A stretch of 64,000 nt of DNA from Apostichopus japonicus. Its lineage: Eukaryota; Echinodermata; Holothuroidea; Aspidochirotida; Stichopodidae. Of this stretch, positions 13,201-24,100 are shown piece after piece. The stretch is taken from positions 17,125,501 through 17,189,500 of the forward strand of contig NC_092569.1 in assembly GCF_037975245.1 (NCBI RefSeq), read 5' to 3'. Position 1 is the first letter of the stretch. Each line of letters starts with the position of its first letter. A program made the translations under genes and the position numbers. The notes under the pieces were generated by a model, which worked only from the letters and a program-made list of their open reading frames with translations, had not been told where the DNA came from and ran no database searches.

Positions 13201-14930
13201 TTTGTTGGTATTTTGATTATGATTTGAATATATTGTCCAAAATTTACTCTGTTTTCAAAACTCAACAATTATTTTCTTAAAACTTTAAGACAAAGAGAAA
13301 AAAAATTAAAAAATATGATCTAAAATTGTTTACCATACTTTCTCAATTACACGATAGATTTTTTAAGTAATTAACTTAGACTAGTGGAAACGTATACGGG
13401 TCCATGCAGGCTTTACTTGGACAAAAAGTGGAGTGATTAAATGTAACAGAGAGCGGACTACAGTTATCATTATAACATTTTTGGCTTAAGTTAAAGAAAT
13501 TTCAATTTAAAGATGTAATCATTTAGTGAACGATTTTTTATTTCGAGTAAGATAACCTATACTGTAGGCGAACAATACTATGTGTAATAATGTAGTCAAA
13601 ACGTTTTGTTAAGGGGCAGTTATCCGTACCTAATGGGGAATTATAGAGATATATATAATAGTCGATTAAATTTAGTGGGATCTACGTTCAAAGTTTATAA
13701 AATGATTAGGGTAGTTAAATGAATTTAACTGTTCAACTGTCTTAAGATAACTTTCACGAATGTTTTGTTTTATTCTGAAATATGAACAGAGGGCTTACCA
13801 CATTTTCTCAATTATAAAATAAATTGTTAACATATTTAAATTAGACCAGTTGAAACGCGATAGGGTAAAGGCTTTATTAAGATAAGAAGTGGAGTGATTA
13901 ATGAAACAGAAAGCCGGTTACAATTATTTTTTCTTATTGATATTATTATATATTTTTCGCTTGAGTTAAGAAATTTCAAGATAAAGATGAAATCAATGAA
14001 TTATTCAAATGTAAAGTGTAAGTTAACCATATTACTTAGTCTTACAATACTTTGCGTACTACTATAGATAAATCGATTTGATAAGAGGCAATTATCCGTA
14101 TCCAGTGGGAAAATATAAAGACTTGATAAAAGTCAATGAAATTAAGTGAGATCTATGTTTAATGTTTTTAAAAGTGATCAGGGTAGTCTTAATGGATTTA
14201 AATGTTCAACTGTCTTAAAATAAATTCTACGAATATTTTGTTTTATTCTGAAAATATTGGCAGTCATTTACTAAACAATTTAGTAAAACAAACAATTCTC
14301 GTGTATGAACTTTAGTGTTATATTACATAAACTAGCGACAAATGGGTAAACATTAACACTTAGGTTTACATTAGCTGGATTGTGCGTTATTCATTGAAAA
14401 TATAAGAAAACGCTTCTTAAGGCAATTTAAAATTTGGGTTTAACTAAAAAGACAAATTTATACATTTTTGTGGCTTTTAGTGCACATTTTACAACAAAAC
14501 CACACTTTCCTGTACGCTGCTGAAGATAGATTATTATTTTGGAAAGAAGGAAAAAATTGAAGAAATATTAGTATTAACAAAATAAATTTACTTTTATATA
14601 ATTCGCCATATTCAAACTTCCATACATTTTAAGAATGTTATATTATAAATTGTCGAACAGGTTATTAAGTATTTTTGATTTTCTTCATATTTATTTCAAA
14701 AATGAAGCATAAAAAAGTTTATCCTTTGATTGAATTTTCGACCTGACTCTCTTGTTGTTAAAATTGTAACATCTAACAATCAAAAAAAGGTTCATGAACA
14801 CAACGATTTATAAGAAACAAGAACAAAAACTGTAAACTGTTTAACTCACCGTTTCTTCCGAGGACGTAAAGGCGATAGTTATTGTGCACAAGAATGCAAA
14901 TATTGCTCGAACAGCCACGGAAGGCTCCAT
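6673..14930 (-). CDS. Gene 2: secreted FBG-TIL-TILa-EGF-FBG protein, 553 aa, 8 exons
   Basis: Coding exons in transcript order: 14930-14850, 11349-11304, 10626-10457, 9834-9570, 9244-9030, 8898-8587, 8283-8013, 6974-6673. All join in frame with GT-AG borders and no internal stop. Layout: signal peptide 1-24; linker 28-43 with SIHRRS; FBG1 about 54-187 (A/B part only); TIL 194-249 with 11 Cys; TILa-like about 249-287; EGF-like 282-315 ([14 protein letters not shown]); complete FBG2 324-553. FBG2 keeps the calcium loop DHDND (469-473) and WW (488-489), followed by a Cys/Tyr/Ser-rich insert (490-523, 7 Cys). Proteins with FBG domains are commonly secreted lectins or immune recognition molecules, so the role is inferred. 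The stop TAA directly after MKIR replaces the CCA seen in gene 4, removing the last three residues (PTS in gene 4). Confidence 0.88.
8013..8283 (-). CDS. Gene 2 exon 7: FBG2, B part
   Basis: 271 nt, starts VFQRRTDDG and contains [15 protein letters not shown] and [12 protein letters not shown]. Ends in phase 1 before GTTTGT, a weak but shared donor form (genes 3 and 5 have it too). Confidence 0.86.
8587..8898 (-). CDS. Gene 2 exon 6: TILa-like + EGF-like + start of FBG2
   Basis: 312 nt, phase 0 at both ends. Reads [10 protein letters not shown] with a CxC pair (TILa-like), then [14 protein letters not shown] (EGF-like), then DCQDVYDAG and FNVHCKM with GDEGWT, the N-terminal part of the second fibrinogen domain. 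Confidence 0.87.
9030..9244 (-). CDS. Gene 2 exon 5: TIL domain
   Basis: 215 nt. Encodes a trypsin-inhibitor-like Cys-rich domain: [12 protein letters not shown], then GFLMQGSDC and SECGC. It has 11 Cys including the last CGC pair. The acceptor is TAG followed by CGG, so only one AG is available here. Confidence 0.87.
9345..9488. repeat. (AT)n microsatellite, intron 4 of gene 2
   Basis: About 144 bases of interrupted AT dinucleotides. Confidence 0.95.
9570..9834 (-). CDS. Gene 2 exon 4: FBG1, B part
   Basis: 265 nt, starts VIQRR, with [25 protein letters not shown] and ELRVDI, the classical fibrinogen B-subdomain motifs. Ends after ELESNA in phase 1 at GTAAGT. No P-subdomain exon follows. 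Confidence 0.88.
10023..10081. repeat. (AT)n microsatellite, intron 3 of gene 2
   Basis: Nearly pure AT dinucleotide run. Confidence 0.95.
10212..10300. repeat. (AT)n/(ATAC)n microsatellite, intron 3 of gene 2
   Basis: AT run with an ACAT-type tail. Confidence 0.95.
10457..10626 (-). CDS. Gene 2 exon 3: FBG1, N-terminal part
   Basis: 170 nt. Encodes [12 protein letters not shown], then [15 protein letters not shown] and GGGGWT, the A-subdomain pattern of a fibrinogen C-terminal domain. Ends in phase 0 at WT before GTATGT. Confidence 0.87.
11304..11349 (-). CDS. Gene 2 exon 2: 46-nt linker exon
   Basis: Encodes [15 protein letters not shown] plus the first base of a Met codon. The acceptor is a pyrimidine tract ending ATAG and the donor is GTAAGA. 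The 46-nt length is the only choice that keeps frame between exon 1 (phase 0) and exon 3 (needs one base), and it is identical in all four genes. Confidence 0.8.
13330..14265. repeat. Tandem duplication of about 466 bp in intron 1 of gene 2
   Basis: Two diverged head-to-tail copies, about 13330-13795 and 13796-14265. Each begins with a TTTCTCAATTA motif and ends with TTTATTCTGAAA and ATGAACAG-like or TTGGCAG-like sequence. Confidence 0.6.
14850..14930 (-). CDS. Gene 2 exon 1: signal peptide
   Basis: Encodes [15 protein letters not shown] followed by a hydrophobic stretch and TSSEET. 81 nt, phase 0 end, donor GTGAGT. A one-base difference just upstream shows that the ATG GAG start, not an upstream Met, is the conserved one. 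Confidence 0.87.
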
Positions 14931-15126
14931 ATTTTATGAATGTCTTGGTATAGTATGAATGACAACTCAAATGAAATGTATCTCGTGAGGTTAGAAATAT
15001 CCTCAATTTTCCTGAAAACAACGGATGACCTGAAGGTATTCACAAAGATGTAAAATGATTATGTCTCGCAGCCAGTTTACATTGTTCTTCTTCGTTATTA
15101 GATACCGTCTGTCAGTTTTAAATATA

Positions 15127-15217
15127 TAAGGATTCAAAGGCACCCATCCACAATGGAAACTTCCAGTCAGTCAAGAAAGACTGATACATATTACGTCACG
15201 TTGCGGAAATATTTACA
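15127..15217 (-). promoter_or_regulatory. Conserved upstream module of gene 2
   Basis: kB-like palindrome at 15155-15164, CRE-like TTACGTCA at 15191-15198, TTGCGGAAAT directly after. The GATA position of genes 1, 3 and 5 is a TATATA run here. Confidence 0.55.
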
Positions 15218-17550
15218 CATTGTGCAAGAATTTACCATTAACAGTTTTGCAGATGTGTTAATTTCTATGTAAGGTAGCAGGTTGAGTATAACAAGTTTAT
15301 TCTCAATTATTGGATAAGACACTTTACTAGGCGACTTTCAGTGTAACATAAATCTGCCTCCACGAATTATGGTGAAGCCTTTATTCATTTGATTCTAGGA
15401 CAGTTGAAAAGATTGAAACATGTAAGGATGCAGGGATGAAATTCAATTTTCTAAAAACTTAAAACTATATTATCAACATAAATCAAGTTCGTAATGTTAA
15501 ATATACGGTAAGCAATTGGTATGCAACCTTTATTAAAGATATCAAATTACCCATATCATTGCGTGGAATCAACGTCCTCTCCCCTCTCCCTTCCTTTTTT
15601 CTCTCTTATTTAGTATTTGGCCTATTGACACACACAAAATTATACCAGGAACCTCGTACACCAGGTTTACCAGAGAGAGGGGGCAGGGGCAGAATGCACT
15701 CCACATTTTTAGAGGACGAAGCGTGGAAGAGTAATCGATATTCTCTCAAACATTGAGAAGATTTGGAGTTCTACCACAAAATGTATTATAAATGATGGAA
15801 AAGATATCATTTTCCATTTACCAAATTAAACATGTGTTTACTTAGATCCCTCCCTAACCGATGTCAGCCAAATTTGGTGACCCTTCACCCCGCCCCCCAC
15901 TCTCCCCAATAAAATTTGAACCGATACACTTTTGGCGGTTTCAATCCCCAGAAGGAATCAGGAGGCCCAACCAACGCCTCCACCGGCAGACAGAAAATTA
16001 AAAACGATTCCAGATGCCAAAATTTGCATACGTGCATAATTATATGTACTATCGTTTGGCTACTTAACAACTTAGCAATTGTCGTATCATTGACAAAACA
16101 AATATACACCTTTATGTGCTAACGTATCCATACTTACATATTTACATTGTAAGATATCTTAACTTAGCAACCTAGAAACTAGCTATCATTTCCAAAATAA
16201 AGTTGCATCTATGACACACATAAATTTGTCTCTTTCAATCGTGATTTTCTATTATGTTTCTTATCTTGAACAGATTATCGTTTGGGGAAGTTAGTAAGCG
16301 GAAAGAATTTCTAGCGTAAACAAGTAAACACTTCCGAACCATAACAGTGGTAATTTAAGTTAGTAGATATTGAAGTCTAGACTAAAATCTTTATGGTATC
16401 TGGATAAATGGGTTGTGTTAAATGTCCGTTGTTGAAGCATAACGAGAATGTTATAGTTTATGTAAAAACTGTTTTCTTATGACAGGAATCTGTTGCGTAT
16501 ATGAACATTTCCAACAATATGAATGTTAGAGATGATTTGTGTATACGTGTATACATTTGTAAAGATCTAGCTTTCGACCTGGCTCCTAGGCTAAATAAGA
16601 ATGAACTTATGAAGAACTGTCTGATTAATAGAATGCCAATCTAGATATGTCCAGTCTTGCCAGGTGATGACGATAACTAGCACAACAATGTTGTAAGAAA
16701 TCAATAGTATATGCATACAAGTTGGAAATCATCGTACGATTCAAATATTACCGTTCATTAGCATATTGCTCCACAGAGCCAATCACAAGTAAACAGAAGT
16801 AGTTACATTCATAAGTGCTATGGCCCGCGGATTTTTAGAAAATTGCTATGGGATCCCGCAAATTACATTTAAGGCCGACAGCTGGTTTAAGACAATTATA
16901 GTTGTAAAACGCCGACTTTTTAAGTAAAATGTTCAGCCATATTAGATATAATATAAATGATAAAATTCCTTCGCGCCCTCTGTTAATATGAAGTCATACT
17001 TGAACACCATGTTTCATCTTATTTTCTTTAATTATTTAACTGATTGTATTTATGGTTTTATTGCATCTTTAGAATCATGCAATCTTCTTTCATGGAAAGA
17101 CATTCTTGCTAGTGACAACACAAGCAAAATGGTGCATCACGAAGCCGATGACAGCACTAGTACAGCGGTATCGAAAATGGAAAATAATATTTCATCTAAG
17201 ATATTATAACATGTAAATGCAGAGAACATGTAATAAATTCTAGATCCTTTTAGTTCGAAACAATTCAGTAGGAATAGCTACGTAACGCTCACAGTGCGTT
17301 GTTCTTATATTCAAACTCACAATTAATACGACATTGTTGGGCACGTATTTACTACTTTAGTAATAAGAGCCCTTGTTAAAATATCTTTGTTAAGGAATTG
17401 ATCAAATGAAGAAACGTGCTAAAATGCCAAGTACTGCCGCATTAGTTATTTGCATCTTTTTTGTTGTGTAGAAAACTGGAAGGTAACACATCCAAACAAG
17501 CATTAGGAAAATGGCTCCTTTCTCAGCAAATTCAGGAAGCCATGGACTAC

Positions 17551-17946
17551 CAGTGGCGTAGCCAGCGGGCGGCAGAGGGCAGAGTGCCCCCCCCCCCCCT
17601 CATTTTGTTTTTCGGGGACGCGATTGGCGACGGTGAAAAATCAAAGGGAGCATAACAAATCAAAAGGTACTCGAACCTGGGGATGGGCCAATAATGGGAG
17701 GGGGGGGGGGGACGGCGGGTGGCATTAAAAAGAATATCATTAGCGATCACCTCAAAATTTATTACACGAATGTAGTTTAAAAAAATGGAAACGATAGCAC
17801 CATTTTGCATCTAAGACCTTTTCGAAATTTGAATTATCAATTAATCTGCAGTCCCTCGGGACGGCGACCCGTCGCTATGTGCCTGAAAACAGGGACAGCA
17901 AATTGATTTTGCCCGCCCCTACACCAAAAACCTACCTACGCCCCTG
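17551..17946. mobile_element. hAT-like MITE (396 bp)
   Basis: Imperfect terminal inverted repeats CAGTGGCGTAGC and CAGGGGCGTAGG. Flanked by 8-bp direct repeats TGGACTAC (17543-17550) and TGGACAAC (17947-17954), 7 of 8 matching. CAG-type ends with 8-bp target duplications are a hAT hallmark. No transposase is encoded. It holds poly(C) and poly(G) runs. Confidence 0.65.
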
Positions 17947-20435
17947 TGGACAACACCGTATTTTCATGCACTTATTTTATAGTTTGATGCTACATACTGA
18001 CAAGTATATTCTTCAACCGTCACATGCATGCAGATTTCAGACTGATATTCCGAGACATGGACACTGTGGTTACGGTAATCGTATAAACTATAGGCCCTAT
18101 ATATATATATATTCATGTCATCGTCTGTGGATAGGACTTGAAATGTTCGGATGTGATGTTTAGGAGGCTTACATGGTAATGTATTGTTTATTTCCCACCT
18201 TAACACCATTAACGTCCAAGGTACTTTACTTCCTTTACTTACTGCTAATTTTAAAAGTACTTCAATAGAAACTGTTGCTATAAAAGAAAGTTCTGCTAGG
18301 AATCAAGCCTTTCCAATAATTGCTGTAAGAATAGTCCATAAGTAAAGTGTTACCTCACTTTACTATACTATTGTGGTTCAGTAATATTACTACATTAGGT
18401 TGCGGTCTCAAGGACCTCCTGAAAAGCATGTAATACGTCATATCACTTTCTGTAAACCAGGTACCAACTGATGTTTTTATATTCCATCATCATTACCAGC
18501 ACACTTGTTAAGACATATGTCGGATTATGTCTGTAAAACTTAAACGAGATTTCTTCATCTCTTCATGTTACATTTCGTTAAGGTGATTTATATGGTTCAA
18601 TGGCCTCTCTACTTGATATACTTTTGTTTAAATAGGGATGCTCAAATACGAAATTGGAAGATCTTCTGTAATTTACAACAATTATTTATCATCATCAAAG
18701 TTATGCAGTGAGGTGTTGAAGGGTAAGGCTGGAGGTGGGGGGGGGGGGGTAACGCTGATGTGAAACATGTTGCCAGTGGCTAACCCCTAGGTAAATTAAA
18801 TTTTGGCAGTACATGTTTGTCTATAATAGCGGTTCGATTTGTGGGAATTTCCCCTCCCCATCGAGAACTTTTTGTTTTTAGTTTAGAGAACTGAATGCGA
18901 TATGATGATGCCTAATGCAACTTAGCAAGAACATTTTATTATTACGTCAGTAGCCATACAAACCTGTCTTTGATTTGTAGAATGTAATTAAGCTAATAGA
19001 GATACATGTTTACACAAACCATTATTTATACAACATATATTTTCTACAAACTATATCATGCTGTGAAGGGGTTGGAAAACTATTATGTTGAAATGATTAC
19101 AATGTTCTAACTGCATTGTAGATTAGGAGTACAGATGTTGTGACAGACGGTAAAGAACGTTAATCATAAATTCCGAACCAAGGGATGCTAAAGTTCGTGG
19201 ATGTTGCAGCAGGCTCTGTTCCCTAAACTCGCTGACTTATGAAGATTTTAGTTTAACGACTAGCTTCCTTTGGTCTGTATCATATACAAAAATATTCAGG
19301 CAGTATGTATTTATATTCACTACATAATTCAACTAATAATTTGAACTTAATAACTTACGGCAAAGCGATTGTTGATAGAATTACTTTCTTGCAAAATGTT
19401 AACTGATGAATATGCGACGGAATCATTCCATCGGCCGTTTACCTGTGAGCAGAATTCGAATGGGAGCGCACTAAGTTAGTGGCCAGTGTATGCTACTTAT
19501 TGTGCCTTATTTTATATACCAGTAAACGAAAAAAAAAAAGGATTTCAAAGTGATTTGAATATATTATATATAAATATAGATATTTAAATTGACTGTTGCA
19601 CCAGTATAGTATAAAGTTAGAAACGGTAATAACTTGTCGGTTTTAAGTCACTGATACATAGATGGACATATGATCTTAGCTGTGGTACCATATAAATTCA
19701 GATGATATGAAGCAGGCTAGTAGAAGTCGAGCCTAAAGACTTCAAAGTCCAAGAGAGAAATAGCCAGAATTGTTTATGTTGTTGTGTAAGCGTTATTGGA
19801 TGTGCGGTGGGGAATGGGTCTTAAAGCGCATGATCTGGTGATTCATGAATGGAATTGCCAGTATCTATTAAAAGAGACTTAAAAGTGATATTTTTGTAGT
19901 ATTAAGACTTTACAGGGTAGGGTGAGTGAGGAGTCTCAATACCGGGGATCTGGCGTTTCAAGAATATGTCATTCTTGACACCAGTACCTATTAAATATAT
20001 ACTAATATATAGTTACTAAGAAGTTATCTTGTTGTGGCGTTAGGATTAAACCAAGCTTATTGCGTGATTTGAAAAAAAAGACGTACATCGTACAGACATC
20101 TCGTTGAACAATGTATTTCGCACCGGTTTTTTTATATATCGAATTATTTGTTTGCTCACAAAGAACAAAAATCGTGATGCATAAGACACTTGCTCCATAA
20201 TCATGCTTTGAGACGTAGATGTGGCTTTTGTTTCAAGTTCAAGTTCTGAAAATTTTTCAAGTTAGCTATTTACAGTTTTGTCACGTACTTATCGGCCTCC
20301 TTTGTTGAATTGTGTTAGTAATGATATATTTATCATAATTTCCTTCACTACAAGAGTAGACACTTTTATGATTTTTCGGAGAATGTAGTCTTCTTTTGCT
20401 GTCTTCGAGAGGAATTTTATGACGAGCTAAGCCAT

Positions 20436-20752
20436 TCAAGAGGATGGACGAATTTTCATCTCAACAGATCTGATGTTGCAGTAATTATTATAATAAGAGA
20501 AGATGTTCTGTCCGTTGCCTCCATTGTAGTCGCCGTTTAGGTTTTCATAAGTACAATAAGAGTGACAGTTCCCGTTGTATTGGAAATAATAACAACAACT
20601 GGAACTACTATAGCAGCTTTTGCAATAAGAACTATAGTTGATATGCCACCAGCCGCTTCTGTGGTTCTCTGCACAGTTGAAGTGACCACATGCATCATTG
20701 TCTCGGTCATACGTGCTGAATTGCTTGCCCTTGTTAGAAGAGAGATTATAAC
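20436..20752 (-). CDS. Gene 3 exon 8: FBG2 P subdomain with Cys/Tyr/Ser insert
   Basis: 317 nt. KQFSTYDRDNDACGHFNCAE, HRSGWW, then a 36-residue insert with YCKSCYSSSSCCYYFQY, then NLNGDYNGGNG and VEMKIRPSS-TGA. Very close to gene 5 exon 8. Confidence 0.86.
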
Positions 20753-21101
20753 CTGCAAAATGAAAAGAAGGAAACTCAGGGTTAAGTCGATAACGGGGGA
20801 CAGGAAGGTTTTTTTTAACGAGCTATTATCGTTTTACCTATTTCATTATAGCTTGCTACAGCGATTGCTACATTAATATATTTCTGTTTCACTTATATTT
20901 ATAGAGTTTTTTTGCGAAAGCATTTCAGTTCTACTGAACGTGACCTTTATTAATGTGTTTTTATTTATTACCTCAAACGATAATAAATTCAAATGCAATA
21001 TTTCGCAAATGATGATCATCTGCAGAAAGTATTATTGCTGACTGTTATGTATTTATATACCATCATTGTTGGACTATGTGTATGGTATTTTACGTAAAAT
21101 G

Positions 21102-21164
<63 letters not shown>

Positions 21165-24100
21165 TATAAATCCCATTTGATTTGTTTTAAATGATAATGG
21201 TGTAGGACTGGTCTTTTTGTATATTCAGGACAATTCTAATAAGTACTAGTCTATTTCAGTTGTTTTCTCATTTTCTTTTCTATCATAATTCATAACAAAG
21301 TAGACGTTAACATTGGATCTGTATTTGTGTGTAAAATGATCATTGTTGTAGCACAGTCGTTGATATTAATAAGGTCTCTGTCATACCACGCAAAAGTAAA
21401 CATTTACGACAAATTAACGATGGCTGATATGCTTAACGTGTATATATTATTGTAAGCACTGTAGGCAAAATGTATACCCCTCCGTGAAATAAAAAAACCG
21501 TCTGTGAAAATATATGTGAAAAACCTTTAAACAAATTAACTCAAACATATATTTCAACTCATTTACGTAACCAAAGTGAGTCGTCGGCGTACGTCGGAAC
21601 CGGAAAAGGGAGGGCGTTCTTTCACACACAAAAAACGTAATAGTAGTCCCTAACGTTCACACTACTAAAATGACTTGAAGCTAGATGTTATCCCATTAAC
21701 CTAACCAGAGTAAGGACGTTTGTCAGAGCTGGAAAGGAGGGGGGGGGGGGGAAGGGAAGGTTTCATACAAACAAAATCATGAGTTAACTCATGTCAGAAC
21801 CAACGATACTTAGATTTAACCTTCACAAGTCATTTATCGTAATTTTAAAGTAAATTCGTTACTTAAAATTGACGTTTAATGTATCAGTCTGAGAGTGAAT
21901 ATGAATTTCCGACATTAAACATATTAACAAATTTCAACCCATTTATGTAAAAAGAGTGAGGGTGTACGTCGGAACCGGAAAAGGGAGGGCGTTCTTTTAC
22001 ACAACAAAAATTTAATAATAGTCTCTATAACGTTCACACTACTTAAATGAACTCGAAGCTAGATTTTTTCCCCATTAACCATTAAAGGGGGGGGGGGGTG
22101 AGGGAAGGTTTTATACAAACAAAATCATGAGTTACATAATGTCAGGAATTAACGATACATATTTAACCTTCACATGCCACATGTTAATTCATTACTTAAA
22201 ATTGAAGTTTAATGTATCAGTCTGAGAGTGAATATGAATTGCAGACATTAAACATATTAACAACAAACCTGCATATCCACTGGGACTGGTCCTGGTTCCC
22301 AGTTTGTTCATTTTGTAATTGGTGTCCTCGGACTCTATTTGAAACTCTGTATACTCAGCATATAAACTCGTCCCATCTGAAGTAGTAATATCAAGTCGTA
22401 GTTTGGTAGGGTTCTGATTGGTCAGGTAATATAGTTTCTCATTCCCAAGCCAAAAGTTTCTGCTGTTGCCAAAGCCGTCTTTGTATGCAGTCCAGTTTTG
22501 GTAAAAACTAAAATCGTCATCAGTGCGACGTTGAAAAACCTACCAAGGAAACGATAAAAAGAGACATTGTTATCAGCGGAAGGACATCGCTACGGTTTAA
22601 AAAAAAATCTTAAGAAGCGAAGCTCTACAGATCGTCGTAAAGATTTCATCATAAATATCATCATACTGAATTACTCTGTAAATTGTTGTCACTTTCTGGA
22701 TTACAATCGATAGAACATAACTGAATAGTATTCAAATGTTCAAGGTATTTTAAGATATTAATTGTCATATTTAGTACCTTCAGTTTTGTTATATTGTTGA
22801 ATGTAGTTAAATGGTTTAATGCATATATAGTTCGAAAACATTTATTAATAAGCATAAATTAGCAGCGTTGAAATGACTCACGATCCATCCTTCGTCGCCG
22901 TGCATTTTGCAGTGAACATTGAATGGAGACTCTGTCCATCCAGTGGGCATGATTGTATATACGCCATCGCCATGTCCAGCGTCATTAACAGCCTGGCAGT
23001 CAGTATACAAGGATTCACAAGTTTCACCGTCACCTTCGTACCCTTCATTACAATAACACTGTCGTGTTTCATTCCTGATATCACACACAGCATCGGTGCT
23101 ACATGCGTAGTCTTCACAGATCAGTCGGTTATTCATACAAGAACACTTTTGAGTGCAATCTTCATTAACGGATGTTTCCCCACTCTATATTTGAATTGAT
23201 GTAAAAATAAACATGGTATTTATTACACATTAGGTTTTTATTACATTTTATGTTAACACAATGTCAGGGAGCTTAAGCATCATTTTGTTTTTTAATTTGC
23301 ATAGTCACGTGACATTAAAATAAAAAAAAAGTCATTCAAACTCACTGGTATAACCAAGTTGGCCTCTGCTACGAAACATTCGCATTCACTGGCATTGATG
23401 CAGTCACTCCCTTGCATTACGAAACCAGCTGGACAGATGCATCCCTCACTACCCAAACAATCACTGTTACAACCAGATTGTCCGTTGGGATCTTCACATG
23501 TTGCTGGGCAACTGCATGGTCCGTAGATCATGTTCGTAGGACATGTAGAGATCAATGTTCCTGCAAGTTAGTGGAATCAAGAAAACAACATCCAATTTTA
23601 AAAAAAAAATCACAAATATTATTCAAATACCCTATAAAGGTGCGATGACTTCTAACTTAAACGGTAAAATAGTAAAGTAGAAGATGTTAATTTAGAAAAT
23701 TATGCAGATTGATGAAAACGAATTATTTGTAGATTTTGTATTAGGAATGGAATTTTGATGCATTATTATTAACGTTATGTTTTGCTTATCGGCATTACTT
23801 TCGACTTCCCCAATATGTTTAAACTGATATTGCCCCCATGCATCAGTTATGCGAAAACCTCTGTATGTTGTATCGAAAGAAGCTCCATTAGATAATTCTA
23901 TGTCCACACGAAGTTCGTAGTCTGCTTGGTTCGTCAAATGTGATAACTTTTCATTGCCGAGCCAAAACTCAGTTGAGAGGAAACCAAATCCATCTTCATA
24001 CTGTGACCAACTCCTATTGAAATTCACAGCACCACTGCCACGGCGTTGTATGACCTATAACAGAAAAGAAATAGATTGCGAACACTAGCACCACTAAATT

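Larger units (their letters stand above)
14931..20435. other. Spacer between gene 2 and gene 3
   Basis: Upstream module of gene 2, shared upstream repeat (about 15.5-17.3 kb), the MITE at 17551-17946, then AT-rich DNA matching 51.5-53.9 kb. No gene recognised. Confidence 0.6.
9030..21490. repeat. Segmental duplication, left copy
   Basis: Runs from exon 5 of gene 2 through its 5' exons, the intergenic DNA and MITE, to exon 8 and part of intron 7 of gene 3. It matches 42367-55075 in direct orientation, with an offset of about 33.3-33.6 kb. Both ends fall inside genes. Limits are approximate. Confidence 0.7.

Noticed and set aside
17879..18163. 94-codon plus-strand frame
   Set aside because: Spans the end of the MITE and an AT microsatellite; no domain, and the paralogous region at about 51.4 kb does not keep it.
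22873..23199. 108-codon plus-strand frame, and related frames at 41930 and 56402
   Set aside because: Antisense shadows of the TILa/EGF/FBG2 exon; they recur in each copy only because the exon is conserved.
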